64,000 nt of DNA, from assembly GCA_963678705.1 (NCBI GenBank), contig OY783216.1, positions 5,704,001 through 5,768,000 of the forward strand, given 5' to 3'. The position numbers were made by a program, and so were the translations under genes. The notes under the pieces were generated by a model. The model had not been told where the DNA came from and ran no database searches. It saw nothing but the letters and a program-made list of their open reading frames with translations. Every line of letters begins with the position of its first letter. The stretch's first letter is position 1. Source of the stretch: Panorpa germanica. Taxonomy: Eukaryota; Arthropoda; Insecta; Mecoptera; Panorpidae. Below, one piece after another: positions 10,717 to 24,172 of this stretch.

Positions 10717-13657
10717 TAGATAGATTAAATAAGTATTAGGCTTGTCGCACTATACAAGCATATTTAAGCTACTGCGAATTCGGATGTAAATCGGCGGCTT
10801 GATCTTTGCATGTGTTGTGTCACAATACATACATACCACATACCGATACGACAGTACACCAAGTCAAACTTGTGTACTGTAGGGTGTATTGGAGTTGTTT
10901 TGTACTAACATAATTTATCAAGAGAGCAAACTTTTACTTTAATTTTCATCGATACACCACTGTTCCATTCCAGTCTGAGCCGGCTGATTTCATTTACAAG
11001 GTAGGGATAAGTTTAAATGCGGTTTCAATGTTACAACTACGTAACGCCCGTATTCGGACAGCTTTGTCGCTTGCAGTGTGCGAGGGTTCATTATATTTAC
11101 AAGTTTCGAATAGGTAAAGCGTAGTAGCCCGTATACGTTCGGTCAAAATCCACTTAAATACGCAGGCATGTACTGCGACAGGCCTTAAAAACGCTGTTAC
11201 GTGGAACACGTGTACCGGGATGCTCGCCGATGTTATTTATTGATGGATTATAAATAAAATACAATGAAATAAGACAAAACCAAAAAGAAATGTAATAGAA
11301 ATATTGCTTTAAGTACGAATCGAACAACAATGGACGTATTACATTATCTATTTAATTGTAGACCAACGTAAATAGATGTTTTGTTAAGAAATCATCAATT
11401 CTCCTTTCTTCAACTCACTAAGCCGGTGATTTACTCAACAATCACATTCTAGTGATGCAACAATTCGAACCAATGATAACCTATTGTTATGGGCATCGGC
11501 ATCACCATCTGATTTTGCATAAAACTCTATTTGCCCCGTTGTACGAATCTAAGTTAATAATTAAATTTCTTTTTCATTGCATTTTTCTAAACCCGTAATA
11601 ACATCAAATTATAAAATAATATTTGAACGTGAATCTGAATTACTTTTATCTTCTTTGATGTGTTCTGATCACACAACGTTATTAGTTTTTTGATGGGCTT
11701 GTGTTCTCATTCTTTAGTGATCGATTTTTCAATTGTTGATTGAAATTGATGTTAATAAATGTGTATTGGCGTGTCTATTTTATTAAATATCTAAATATTG
11801 ACGGAGATATAGCAATTAAAAATTTTAATTGTAGTTTTAGCGCTAGAAATGGTCGGCCATATTTGTATGACGTGAAATGCATTTTAACGTCAGTTATTTG
11901 TTGAGTAGGTCAGTGCTGTGGTAATGTTTTGTAGCCGTTGGTAGTCGAAATAATCAAGTCAAGTCAAAGAATAATAAGTTTTTATTTTATTTAGCCCTGT
12001 TACGGTAGATGTAACTAATATTGAAATTCTATTGTGCCTCGAAATAGCTGTAAATAATATTTGATATTTTGATATATAAATACATATAGCAGAGATTTAT
12101 GAGCTGTAAGGCTGGTAACCTGTAAGCTTGTCAGAATTCTGTCAAGAATATATCTCTTTACTAGGAAAAATACATTTTTCTACTTGTAGTTTTCATAGGT
12201 TTTTTATAGAGTTCTCCAAAAAAGTGATAACTAAATTTTGCAATGTGATTTCACCAGAATATTCATCAGCAACATCCAGTGATGATTGAAGATGATCTTC
12301 AACACTTCCTTGTGTATGTCAGAGGTCATCTCGCTAGTCAAGTCAATGTGGTAGCTGAAGCAGACGATAATTACTAAATGATATGCCACATTGATGGAGC
12401 ATGAATTTCCAGTAATAGTAGCAGCAGCACCAGAGGTCGGGGTCAAGTATGGATCTTCTCCGTGGGACTAGACGATAATTGGCAACTACGATTAAGGGTC
12501 GTGACAAGGTAGTTACCATATTGGCCATTACTCTTCGTTGAAAACCACGAATTCAAAAAAATATCAGCATATAACATGCATTTGTTTTTGGGAAATATTC
12601 AAGTAAAAGTAAAAACTTTCTGGCTTAATAATCTCTTTACTTTCCTTTAACTATACCCTTTCTTCCCTTATCAATAATTCTTTTAGACTCACTCCGCTTT
12701 GAACCGTCTCACTACATCTACTATTAATTATTCATAGAGTATGAAAAGTACTAGAAATTATATTGAAAAATAATACAAATTATCAGTATACAATTGTAGC
12801 ATCGTATAAGTTATAAACTTGACACTAGCAGGGATGGCAGGGGTATAAAACTTAATGGAATTCTACTTTTTAGAGTCTGCAAAATATAAATATTTAAATG
12901 AAGAAATAAATAGATGTAATCTTTAGTACGGATCGTGATTTTTTTAATGAATATTATTCATCTTCAACAATACTCGTTATATTAGTTTTTTACATTGTTT
13001 TGGTGATTCAAAAATCCACAAACGGCAGGTCTGCGTTAGGTTTAAAACCTCTGTCTTACCATCGCTGGATACTATCTTCGTTTAAATACATTCTATTCAG
13101 GGATTGAGGGAGATTGCGTCTGTCTATTACCATTAAAGAAATATTTGTTGAAAAAGGATAGCATATACTTTAAACATACTGTACTGAACGAAATACGAAT
13201 GAAAGTGAACTAAGAAAAATATGAAAGAAACAACTGCTACTTAATGAATGATGTTGGAAAAAGAAAGAATATTATTATGAAAAAATTCTAACAACTAACA
13301 CAAAATCTGTGACAGGTAGAGAATGAATTTGAACTAAAATTGGTTTCTGTGTTGTTGCTTCGAACTTGTAAAGCGTTAGAATAGAATTGTACGAGTGACA
13401 AAATAACAAGGTTGGAGACAATAATATTACAATGTATAATCGATTGTGATAAGATTAAATTAAAAAACTAACTATATCTCAATATGTTCCAGCCAGATGT
13501 AAGTCCACTTCATATGAGAGTATTAATCTATAACTGATATTGATTATCAATGATATAAGTACCAATTATTAGAGATAGAATAATTAACACGTAGTAAATT
13601 TAACATTTAGTATCAACTTACAGTACAGTGTATACGTTATTATACAATTATTTAAGA
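10717..13657. other. Intergenic stretch; one MITE, no supported gene
   Basis: Contains the truncated MITE-A copy (11691-12129). A minus-strand open stretch at 12231-12446 gives a hydrophobic segment but no recognisable domain or clean exon borders. The last ~150 bp before 13658 resemble the sequence before the two other JHBP first exons and are probably promoter and 5'UTR. Confidence 0.55.
11691..12129 (-). repeat. MITE family A, copy 1 (truncated)
   Basis: Starts GATGGGCTTGTGTTCTCAT and continues with the sub-terminal TCGATTTTTCAATTGTTGAT shared by the other copies, in the orientation opposite to copy 2. It stops in the GAGCTGTAAGGCTGGTAACC segment, so about a third of the element, including the far terminal repeat, is missing. 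Confidence 0.85.
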
Positions 13658-16152
13658 ATGGCGTTTAAATTATTCTTACCTTGTGCTGCAGTATTTTGCA
13701 TTTTGTTAAGTATCCATTTGACAGCGGTAAATGGAAAACCTGGTAAGATATTAACATATATTCTAGGTTTATTTAACGTAACGAAGTTTACCTTTTACAT
13801 GAAAATTTTTAGGTTAAATTATTACATTCTAAATTCTAGTATTAGTTTTCTTGCAATATCTCCTTACCAGTGTATCCTACAACAAAAATAGTTGTTATCA
13901 ATGTGATGGAGGACTCAATTTCCTAAAATTTGTTCAAACAGCATTTTGTTGTATATGTGATAGTTATTGAGTTACACTGTTGTATAGTTGAACACTTCAC
14001 TGAAGGATTATTAAGAATTATATAGAAACAAGCGAGTTTATGCGTTTACAAGTTGTAGTATATTTCTTAAACCCATATACAGTATATAACATATTTTTGT
14101 ATAAAACAATGGGCTTGTGTCCTATATCTTAATTTCTATAAAAGTGTACTATATATTGATAAAGTGGGTTACTAGAACCTCAAATGTTCAATTATTTTTT
14201 AATAACTCCTTATATGTTAAGAGATATTAACAATTAATAAAGGGATTCAACGTTGTACACATTTCAAATGCATGTGACATCACAACCGCTGCCAACCTTA
14301 CAGTTCATAAATCTCTGCTATGTGTATTTATATATCAAAATATCAAATATTATTTACAGCTATTTCAAGGAACAATACAATTTCAATATTATGTCTGCCG
14401 TAACAGGGTTAAATAAAATAAAAACTTATTATTCTTTGACTTGACTTGATTATTTCGACTACCAACAGCTACAATATATTACCACAGCACTGACCTATTC
14501 AACAAATAACTGACGTTAAAATGCATTTCACGTCATACAAATATGGCCGACCATTTCTAGCGCTAAAACTACAATTCAAACTTTTAATTGCTATATCTTC
14601 GTCAACATTTAGATATTTAATAAAATAGACACGGCAATATACATTTATTAACATCAATTTCAATCAACAATTGAAAAATCGACACAAGCCCATTATTAAT
14701 TTCAAATTTAACATTTAAAAAATTAAAAAACTTCCAATTTAAATTTAAGGATGAGCAGAACATTTCATAAAGTTTTACGTGTCTTACATATATATATATA
14801 TACATATATTCAATTCAATAGGAATAATATATAAATTAGCACTATAGATTTAATAGTTTAGCTGTCACGTTAGACGATAGAAATATATTACAAAGTCAAA
14901 ATTAAACATAGCGAATAATTTTATCTTGAGCACCTGGCACCATAAAAACTATCAATGCAGTAGAAGGTCTTTTGTGAAGGAACTAAATAAAAGGAAAATA
15001 AAGTCTTATTTTATGTCTTATGCATATCATATATTTACAGAACCTCGTGCCTCTGGCTGTGATGTCCTATATGACGTAGCTGAACAGATTCGAGACCATA
15101 TTTCAGAACCAATTGATTCCCTAGGGCTACCACCTTTAGATCCATTTACTGCTGATTTTGTAGAACTGGATCTACAACATCCATCTTTAAAGTAAGATAA
15201 AAGTTACAATTACTTAGCAAAAGTCTAAGTGTTAAATGTGTTAAGATTATATCAGGCGTAATCTTATTTTCTGTATCTATTGGTTTAAATCTTTGGTGCG
15301 CTATTCAGTTATGAATCATAAATATTAAAACTGTACATTACGATTTGTTTCAGGTTAAAGGGTTCCATGGAAAACGTTATAGCAAAGGACTTAAAGTATT
15401 TTGAAGTAACTGCTTGTAAAATTGGCATGATTCCTCCTAAGTTTTCTATGTCTCTTCATATTCCGCTCCTTGACGTTGCAGGAAAATATGATATGGTAGG
15501 CAGTTTTGGCAGCTTGTTTGATCTCTTTGGAACAGGCACATTCTCGTAAGTAATTTAAACGTCATTTGTATATAATTTCTTATCAAAATTTCATTATTTA
15601 TATTTTGTGCGAATTGTATTTTGTTATATTTTTAAATTGGGAATTCCTGAAAGTCCTGGAATTCGGGTAGAAGTTTCCTCAAATGTCTTAAGATCTAATG
15701 TACATTTTTTGTTCGTAGTATCCTGTTACACGGACTGGACATATCCGTTACCGGTTTAATAGCTGGCTCAACACAAGTTCAACTAAAGAGTATACAACTC
15801 GATTTGGCTTTTGAGAAATTCGAGGGAAATTTTGAGGGTTTAATGGATGACGAAGAATTGGGCGAATTATTCAATGAACTTATCAACGAAATTGCTCCGG
15901 AAGCATTTGATTTACTTTGGCCTGACTTTAAACCAGATATAGAAGAAACTGTACTTGTGGTACGTATAGCAACAACTGTCTAAATGTATCAGATATGTAA
16001 ATATTATGTTTACGCTTATATGAACACCTCTAACACAACTAATTCTTTTTTTTCAGATGGCAAATGACATCTTGATAGATTATACTCTTAGCGATGCTTT
16101 GCAAGTTCTCAGTGGACAGAAAAATATAACACTTTTCCCACCTAAATTCTAA
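13658..16152 (+). CDS. JHBP/takeout-like secreted lipid-binding protein, gene 1
   Basis: Five exons: 13658-13742, 15041-15191, 15354-15545, 15719-15959, 16057-16152 (stop TAA 16150-16152). All junctions are GT-AG and in frame. The product is a haemolymph juvenile-hormone-binding-protein/takeout (DUF233) family protein, which binds small hydrophobic ligands in a tubular fold. It starts with a signal peptide (MAFKLFLPCAAVFCILLS). The family's N-terminal features follow (SGCDVLYDVAEQIRDHI; LPPLDPFTADFVELD), then KYFEVTACKIGM and the long amphipathic exon 4 with FEKFEGNFEGLMDDEE and EIAPEAFDLLWPDFKP. The length of about 254 aa is usual for the family. AATAAA is present near 16183. Intron 1 holds MITE-A copy 2. 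Gene 2 (20485-23723) has the same exon plan, so the pair arose by tandem duplication. The start was chosen because the signal peptide follows directly. Confidence 0.88.
14109..14694 (+). repeat. MITE family A, copy 2
   Basis: Bounded by AATGGGCTTGTGTCC at the left and ACACAAGCCCATT at the right, about 585 bp, non-coding. It lies in intron 1 of JHBP gene 1. No clear target duplication can be separated from the palindromic ends. Confidence 0.9.
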
Positions 16153-16867
16153 TAAAATTTGTTTAATATTGGTGGCAGCAAAAATAAATAGCTTTTAAAA
16201 CAATTATAAATATTGTGATATACTTATTTGCTAATAATTCATAATAAAATAATTTTAACAATTTACATTGTTATTTATAATATCCAAAGACACCCAAATT
16301 CGCAAACGTTGCATTTTAACTTTTGTATATTATTACTGAACATTCTATTTATTAGTCAATTTCTTTGTATAATATCATTTGTTTTATATGCAAAACGGAC
16401 AAAACAATTCAGCGTAAAGTTCTATCGTCTTTCAGTAGTTAACATAATAATAAAGTTCAGTAGTAAATACTTTTGATTTTTAAAAACGCCTAGCAAATAA
16501 TAATATGCAAACAGAATTACACTTATTTTATTAAATATCAATAACATTCACATCTTTTATTCAATCATCATGATAAGGACATATATAATCTGCATTTCCT
16601 TCTTTTTCCTCGCTCCTTTTCTCTATCTCATCTGCCATCCTTTAATAACTGAACAATCTTCTTTACACGAATATTTAATGTGCTCCAGCGTTTCTATCTC
16701 TCTCCAGCGCACACTTTCCTCTTTATTTTCGCAGAATATTCTGCCTTTCTTTTAGTTTCCAAAGCTAAAACTTGTTAGCATAACTGAGACAATAGTTAAG
16801 TAACTTAAGACAACTTCTAGCCATATTTTTGGAGTGATTATATTGATTTATTTTTACACTACTTTCA

Positions 16868-17066
16868 TTGATTGTTCGAGATGGCTGCCAATGATATAAA
16901 TAACCAACTATTCTATATAACATCATAGTTTACAATAGATATAATAACTCGTAATAAATTTACCAATAAGCATCAATTAACCGTTCTCTGTTTTACATTT
17001 ATTTGTGAATGGCGCCTAAATTATCTTTACCGAGTATGCATTGGGCACCAGGAAATGGAAATCCTG
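16868..17066 (+). pseudogene. Relic promoter and first exon of a third JHBP-like gene
   Basis: ATG at 17009 opens MAPKLSLPSMHWAPGNGNPG, followed by a good donor GTAAGATC at 17067. This matches exon 1 of JHBP gene 2 (MAPKLFLRVL...GNRKPG) but with most of the hydrophobic core of the signal peptide deleted. The ~130 bp upstream (CCAATGATATAAATAACCAA; GATATAATAACTCGTAATAA) match the upstream regions of both complete genes. No exon 2 to 5 counterpart is seen between 17067 and 20484. It looks like the remains of a third tandem copy. Confidence 0.7.
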
Positions 17067-18630
17067 GTAAGATCTTACTTCACTATCTATTATATCATTA
17101 TTGTCTACTAAACACAATTAGTTACATAAATTCAAGGGCTATTTAACCTAAGTTTACCTTTACTTAAAATTAAATATTTCGAATCATTTATGTAAGCACA
17201 TAATCTTCATTCATAATTTAACTTCAATATCAACGAAGCTAAGAAATTTGGATCCGGGTATTAGACCAGAGTACACATCAATCTGTTTTCAATCATCAAT
17301 CTGTTATTATTATTATTTTAATGTTTTTTCCATTAGGCACTACAATTTAATAATATAGAAGCACGGTATGAAGCAAAGGTAATTTGGAATTAGCATATGT
17401 ATGCAGATGAAACCTATTCCAAATATGTAGGTAAAAGTCCAAAACACGATAGTTCGATGATCACTTATGCTTAAAAGAGCGGTATAAATCTATAATACGA
17501 TAATAAATTTTATCGTATTCGTTTCTATATTCATTATAGAAAAATAAGTGAGTCAGTGCTTTTTAGTTATATCGGCAGTTTATACCCCACAACTTGTTTT
17601 AAATATGCGTTGTCGCCGAACTCTCGTAATTTGAACTATACCATAACTTATTTAGTATTAACTTAATTTTTATTTTCATGTTTGGAGTATTATGCAAGCA
17701 AGAGACTTACAACTTATTATATATTTATTAATGCAACAACTATATATTTTTGTCCAATTTATTATTTTATTTATTTCTCTATTAATATTATTAATAAAAG
17801 TTAATATAAAAATACAATAAACTGTTTTATTTATAAATAATTTGGTGGTTTGCGGGTTGCATGTTATAGGCGCATCCCCTAATCCCCTGCAGTCTCCGGT
17901 AGTCTCAATTCACACCATCAAATTATTAGGGAATGAAGTTTGTACTTAGTTCTCAATCCACCAAAATGCACGCATCAAGCACGTCTAGTTCAGCTAAAAA
18001 TAAAAATGTTTCATGTGAATAATATTTAAATGGAATTCGTACATGCTTTTAGAATACAACATTGCCGAAATAACATTTTTAATAAGAGTTACATCTGCAG
18101 TAACACAACATTCAATTAATAAATGTGGGATTAACTATATTTGAATAATCGTAGATTAAAATACTAAGAGGTCGTTCAATACAGTTATTTGTTCGATTAA
18201 ACAATATAAATTTTTTAGGTTATTTTATTTTATAGTGCATAGTTACATTTAAAAACACATTGCCTATCTGCATGCAGAAGATGTGGTTTTAAATAAAAAC
18301 TAGTGCAGATTACAAAATAATATAAGGTATTCGTTGCATATAACATTAATTGCATTGACATAACCTGTATAATTATCTATATCATTACTTAATGTAACAT
18401 TGCATGCACACTTATCGTAGTTTTATTTATTTATTTATATTCAGCAAGCTCATGGAATGAATTTTGTTATGTTTATTATTTAATCCGAGAAGAAATTGCA
18501 CTAAACAGGAATTTGTATTTATTAAATAAGATGTTATGCAGTGAGGTTAAGATTTAAAGATACTGTTTTTAGTTATTTATAAATATTTTAACAACGTGAT
18601 GCTTATACAAATATAATATTACTAAATGTA
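17067..18630. other. Stretch without a recognisable gene
   Basis: A+T-rich sequence with no long open frame, no JHBP downstream exons and no known repeat ends recognised. Confidence 0.5.
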
Positions 18631-19012
18631 TCAGTCTAACTCATGCATAAAGAATATTATTTCACCAAAATAAAGCTATAAATGAAACACCACATTGCTT
18701 TTCTGAACATTTTGAGGTTAAATGAAATAAAGTAAGTTTAATACCTTCTTGAAGCCGATATCCTTGGCGTATTCTCTGAAGCATTGACGGCATAACATGA
18801 GGCCGTATTTACGGATCAATCCATGACCGTTTGAACAAGCCCGACTAAAACATAGAACCATATATTAGTTATTAGCACGTGTATCTATAAAAATTTTACT
18901 CCCACAAAACTTTACTATTAAAACACTATATTTTATTCACAATAATTTACCATGATCTTGAGCCTTGCCCATATTTATTTGGATGCGAACACCAGATGTT
19001 TTGATGGCCCAT
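18631..19012 (-). CDS. RpS29: Ribosomal protein S29 (small-subunit zinc protein), diverged
   Basis: Three exons on the minus strand: 19012-18951 ([20 protein letters not shown]), 18844-18745 ([15 protein letters not shown], then [16 protein letters not shown]) and 18639-18631 (L D stop). Exons sum to 171 nt, 56 codons plus stop, exactly the family length. All introns are GT-AG. The CX2C...CX2C zinc site is complete. The final coding exon is only nine bases, with acceptor TTTATGCATGAG. The protein is a component of the 40S subunit. Several residues that are normally almost invariant differ (Cys in IWYSHP, Asn for Arg in SHPRK, Gly for Arg in CSNRHG), so this may be a relaxed duplicate rather than the main gene copy. 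Confidence 0.88.
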
Positions 19013-19553
19013 TTTTAGAGTTTTTAGAAAAACTTTTATGTATTTTCTTTTCTACGAGCTGTAAACTCTGTAAGCCACTGTAAGTGATAGAGAACGATAG
19101 TGTTAACGCTGTTGGCAATGTATATTTTAGTTTACGTATTACAACCAGCCAGTGAATAACAAATATGTATAACGATGCCATCTATTATTAACTAGATTAA
19201 ACATACTTTATAATTGAATATTATAATCAAAATAAATAAAAATATAATAGATAAAATAAATATTGAATGACTTTTATTTTATTTAATATATATTTATCTT
19301 TAATTAAAACAGAATAAATTATGTATTTTAAGTAAAAATTAAATAGTGTATTATTCTGGTAACTACGTTGTTGCCAGATTAGAGTAAGTTAAGAAAACTT
19401 CGCAAACAAATTAGAGTGCTATGGTATTAAAACTTTGTTCTAGATATCAACATTTAAATTGTATATAATGGAACCTATTACAAAATTACATTGGATAGAA
19501 GGTAGAATGCTTTGTCATGCAATTAAAATAATAAATTATATATAAATATTTGT

Positions 19554-19702
19554 CACGTCCGCTATTGATAAGCAGACCACATTCAGAGATGTACCATTAA
19601 TGAACTAGTCACTATCATGAAAGAATATATGCGGAAGCGAAATTGCATAAAATGTGGTCGAAACATTGAAACATTGTAGTCTGCTTATCAATAGCGGACG
19701 TG
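19554..19702. repeat. Short MITE with ~25-bp terminal inverted repeats (family D)
   Basis: CACGTCCGCTATTGATAAGC at the left is matched in inverse by GCTTATCAATAGCGGACGTG at the right, extending inward with AGAC. The interior of about 100 bp is non-coding. A single copy was noticed. Confidence 0.9.
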
Positions 19703-19904
19703 CCAATAGTTAAAAATATGATTCAATTAAAATTTATAGATAGTTTAACTTTAGTTTAATTTTATTTTACAATACATTGACAAACTATATCCGGTATATA
19801 TTTAAATATAGTGTATGCAAATTTATGAAATTTAAACAAATTTATTTATTTCTGTGAAAGACAAGAAAAGTTTGCCTTTCATTTTTGCACAAACTTTTTG
19901 CATG

Positions 19905-20135
<231 letters not shown>

Positions 20136-20484
20136 TCACTTAACGTTACACTTAACAAGAGAAGACTTCACGATAAACAGTTGTCGGTCGCTGGCGTTTG
20201 GCGCATACACACTTCTCCTATAGCACCGTCAGTCTCGTTATTAAATGATTAATATTGACTTTGATTATTTTTAAATTATGTTATTTTTACAACACTATTT
20301 TCGTTGACTGTTGTAGAGACTGCTAACTTCCCAACTTCCTAGATCTCTACCAATGATATACATACCAAATATCATAAATTATATTGTAGTTTAGGACAGA
20401 TATAATAACACATAGTAAATTTCCCAATAAGTATTAACTCACAGTGCTGTGTATACTATTAAATTATTTTATAATTATTTAAGA

Positions 20485-23400
20485 ATGGCGCCTAAATTAT
20501 TCTTACGTGTTTTGATGTTTGTCATTTTGTTAAGTACACATTTAACGGCAGGAAATAGAAAACCTGGTAAGAACATTAATCATTATTGCACACTAAGCAC
20601 AGTTACGTACAGAAAGTTCTAGCCAGGAATGGGCTTGTGTCCTATGTCTTAATTTCTATAAAAGTGTACTGTATATTGATAAAGTTGGTTACTAGAACCT
20701 CAAATGTTCAATTATTTTTTAATAACTCCTTATATGTTAAGAGATATTAACAAATAAAAAAGTCATTTTGTCTCTTTAATTATTAAAGGGATTCAACGTT
20801 GTACACATTCCAAATGCATGTAACATCACAATCCTTGTGTAAGGTTACCAACCTTGCAGCTCATAAATCTGTGCTATATGTATTTATATATCAAAATATC
20901 AAATATTATTTACAGCTATTTCAAGGAAGAATAAAATTTCAATATTATGTCTGCCTTAGCAGGGTTAAATGAAATAAAAACTTATTATTCTTTGATTTGA
21001 CTTGATTATTTGACTACCAACAGCTACAAAACAATACCACAGCACTGACAACAACAAATAACTGACGTTAAAATGCATTTCACGTCATACAAATATGGCC
21101 GCCCATTTCCAGCGCTAAAACTACAATTCAAACTTTTAATTGCTATATCTCCGTCAATATTTAGATATTTAATAAAATAGACACGCCAATACACATTTAT
21201 TAACATCAATTTCAATCAACAATTGAAAAATCGACCACTAAAAAATGAAAACACAAGCCCATTTGGAATCAAGCATAAATGCTCTCCATACCTGTGCTAC
21301 ATAAGCTTATTTTACCTATGTTATATATTTACAGAATCTAACTCCTCTGCCTATGATGTCTTGTATGCTGCCGGCGAACAGATACTGGGCCATATTCCAA
21401 AATCAATTAATTCCATAGATCTATCATCATTAGATCCATTTACTATTAACCTTTTGAAAATTGACATGGATAATCCATCTATAAAGTAAGATATACAAAT
21501 TACAATTAATTAACTAAAAATTAATTTAAAATGTGTTGAGATCATATCAGGCGTGGAATTATTTTGTTTAATTCTTTGCTAGTCATCCAGTTGGGTTTTG
21601 AACCATTTCTATTTATAAAACCAGTGCTAACCAGAACTTCAAATGTTCAAGTGTTTTTTAATTAGTCACAGTATTATAGAAGATATTAACAATTAATATA
21701 GTCATTGTTATATCTTTATTGATTTAACGGATAAAAATTATCTTTAATTTCTCGTTGTTCAATCAACCGGAGTAGCTCAATGGTTACAGAAGACTAACGC
21801 ACTTATTTAGGGATCACACTTACAGGTAGATAGACACATAGAGATATAGGAATAGAGTACACGAAAGAGGATACGATAAAGGCAAAGAGAGAGATTACCT
21901 ACCGAGAGTCCTAACTGTTTCTTCCTAGCCTAACCGCTGCTGTTGGCTTGGTTGATTGGCGGTATGATAAGGGGTAACCAAGCAAACTATTTGTAATAGT
22001 GAGTGTAGCATACAGTAAATTTTAAAATGAATAAAGACACTCTGACGGAACATGGCTCTAGTATAGCTATATTTTCGTTAGCGCGGCAGTCAATCACAGT
22101 ACTTGGGTCCAAAGAGACACAAAGGACTTTCGCGGTTATCTCTTTCTTTGCCTTTATCACACTATTCAGCCTCTTGCGCACTCTATTCTTATATCTCTAT
22201 AAATAAACATGAGCGAATGTAAGAATACAACGTCAATTGTTATTTACATCTGTCTCAAGCAACGCTGTAGTTTTGATTTTATGAAATAATAAATAATGTT
22301 AAAGAAAATAAATTATTTATTACACTTCGAGCCGTGTTATGTCAGAAAAATACAAAAGGTCCTGCCATGAATAAGCAGGTGTTACATTCAAAGGGGAGAT
22401 TGTTTTTTATTTCAGGTTAAAAGGAAAGATGGAAAACGTTGTAGGAACGGGTTTGAAACATTTTAAAGTAACTAAATGTGAAGTCCATACTATTCTGCTT
22501 GCAATTCCTTATAAGATGACCATGTCTGTGCACATTCCCTTCCTTGACATCATAGGAAAACATTATGATATAGTCGGCTCTTTTGGTAAATTGTTTAATT
22601 TGTTTGGAAATGGCACATTCTCGTAAGTGAATTAGATTCCAATAAAATTCTAAGTATCAAGAAAAAAGTATGATCAACTTTACATTGATTTTATTTGTAG
22701 TATGCTATTCAGTGGAATTGATGTATCCTATGGCGCTAATCTTGCTAGTCTACTTCCGCTTCAATTGAGGGAACTGGACATTGATATGCGTTTCGAGAAA
22801 TTCGAAGGAAATATCAAGGGTTTAATGAATGACGAATTGTTAAGCGAATTAATTAATAAAGTTCTTAACGAAGTTGCTCCAGAAGCGTTTCAACTGCTTT
22901 GGCCTGTTTATAAACCGGCTGCTAAAGAAATCATACGTAAGGTACGTGTAACAACTGAATGGGCTTGTGTCCTATGTCTTAATTTCTATAAAAGTGTACT
23001 ATATATTGATAAAGCGGGTTACTAGAACCTCAAATGTTCAATTACTTTCTAATAACTCCTTATATGTTAAGAGATATTAACAATTAAAAAAGTCATTTTC
23101 TCTCTTGAATTATTAAAGAGATTCAACGGTGTACACATTCCAAATGCATGTGACATCACAACCGCTGCCAACCTTACAGCTCATAAATCTCTGCTATATA
23201 TATTTATATATCAAATATTATTTACAGCCATTTCAAGGAACAATAAAATTTCAATATTATGTCTGCCTTAAAAGAGTTAAATAAAATAAAAACTTATTAT
23301 TCTTTGACTTGACTTGATTGTTTGACTACCAACAGCTACAAAACATAACCACAGCACTGACCTACTCAACAAATAACTGACGTTAAAATGCATTTCACGT

Positions 23401-23723
23401 CATAAAAATATGGCCGACCATTTCTAGCGCTAAAACTAGAATTCAAACCTTTAATTGCTATATCTCCGTCCACATTTAGATATTTAATAAAATCGACACG
23501 CAAATACACATTTATTAAAATCAATTTCAATTAACAATTGAAAAATCGACCACTAAAAAATGAGGACACAAGCACATTGCTGTTTGACCTTACAAGAAAT
23601 AACAATTCTTTTTATTTTCAGATAGTAAACGACATCTTACGAGATTTTAATTACAGTTTTATTGATGCATTGAAAGTTGCAGTTGGCTGTATTTTTCATA
23701 ATGTTCGTAATTCAATTTCATAA
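20485..23723 (+). CDS. JHBP/takeout-like secreted lipid-binding protein, gene 2
   Basis: Five exons: 20485-20566, 21335-21485, 22416-22622, 22701-22941, 23622-23723 (stop TAA 23721-23723). Exons 2 and 4 have exactly the same lengths as in gene 1 (151 and 241 nt) and the intron phases are the same. The product starts MAPKLFLRVLMFVILLSTHL (signal peptide), then ESNSSAYDVLYAAGEQI, LSSLDPFTINLLKID and, in exon 4, FEKFEGNIKGLMNDE and EVAPEAFQLLWPVYKP. The cysteine of SGCDVLY in gene 1 is replaced by Tyr here, so the family's first disulphide is probably missing. The last exon differs from gene 1 and ends HNVRNSIS. Introns 1 and 4 each contain a MITE-A copy and intron 2 an inverted-repeat element. 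Likely secreted into haemolymph; the ligand is unknown. Confidence 0.87.
20628..21263 (+). repeat. MITE family A, copy 3
   Basis: AATGGGCTTGTGTCC at the left and ACACAAGCCCATT at the right, about 636 bp, in intron 1 of JHBP gene 2. It ends only ~70 bp before exon 2, so it may supply intron sequence close to the acceptor. Confidence 0.9.
21838..22200. repeat. Inverted-repeat element (family C) in intron 2 of JHBP gene 2
   Basis: The left ~56 bp (ATAGAGATATAGGAATAGAG, ... GATAAAGGCAAAGAGAGAGA) are matched in inverse, with a few mismatches, by the right ~61 bp (TCTCTTTCTTTGCCTTTATC, ... CTCTATTCTTATATCTCTAT). The interior of ~250 bp is non-coding. Just outside, at 21775-21800, TAGCTCAATGGTTACAG resembles a tRNA A-box, perhaps a SINE piece. 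Confidence 0.8.
22958..23578 (+). repeat. MITE family A, copy 4
   Basis: AATGGGCTTGTGTCC at the left; right end GGACACAAGCACATT with one change. It lies in intron 4 of JHBP gene 2 and starts only 16 bp after the donor site at 22942. Confidence 0.9.
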
Positions 23724-24172
23724 TTTTTTTGTTATTTTTGATTTGTGTTAATTACTTTGTATATTCAATGTACACTATAAATAGTACAATATAAATAATT
23801 CCTTATAAGAACCATATTAATAAAGTAAAGTCAGTAACTCCAATCGTTTCTTATTAAACGATTACGCCTTAAAAATAGTAACACGCAAATAAAATAACAT
23901 TCATTTGAAAAATAATGATTACAAATAATTTCTTATTAATAAAAGAAAATTTGATCAATTTTCACTAATAAACTAATAATTAATATTAATAATTACTTTA
24001 CTTTAGAAACACAACTGTATAAATAATAAGCCAAAGCTTTGTAATTAACATTTTATTACAATTTAGATAGGATTATACATATTACGAAAATATTTTAACT
24101 AATAACTTTTATCTCCTCTATTTGTTCATTTTCGAATGTAAACGAACGTCTATTCGTTCATTTTAGTAGTCT
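23724..24172. other. Short intergenic gap, convergent gene ends
   Basis: 3' flanks of JHBP gene 2 (plus) and the S28 peptidase gene (minus). Very A+T-rich. No other feature seen. Confidence 0.6.

Noticed and set aside
12231..12528. Minus-strand hydrophobic ORFs resembling a chemoreceptor fragment
   Set aside because: Only a vague impression of receptor-like spacing; no conserved motif, two competing frames and no clean exon borders.
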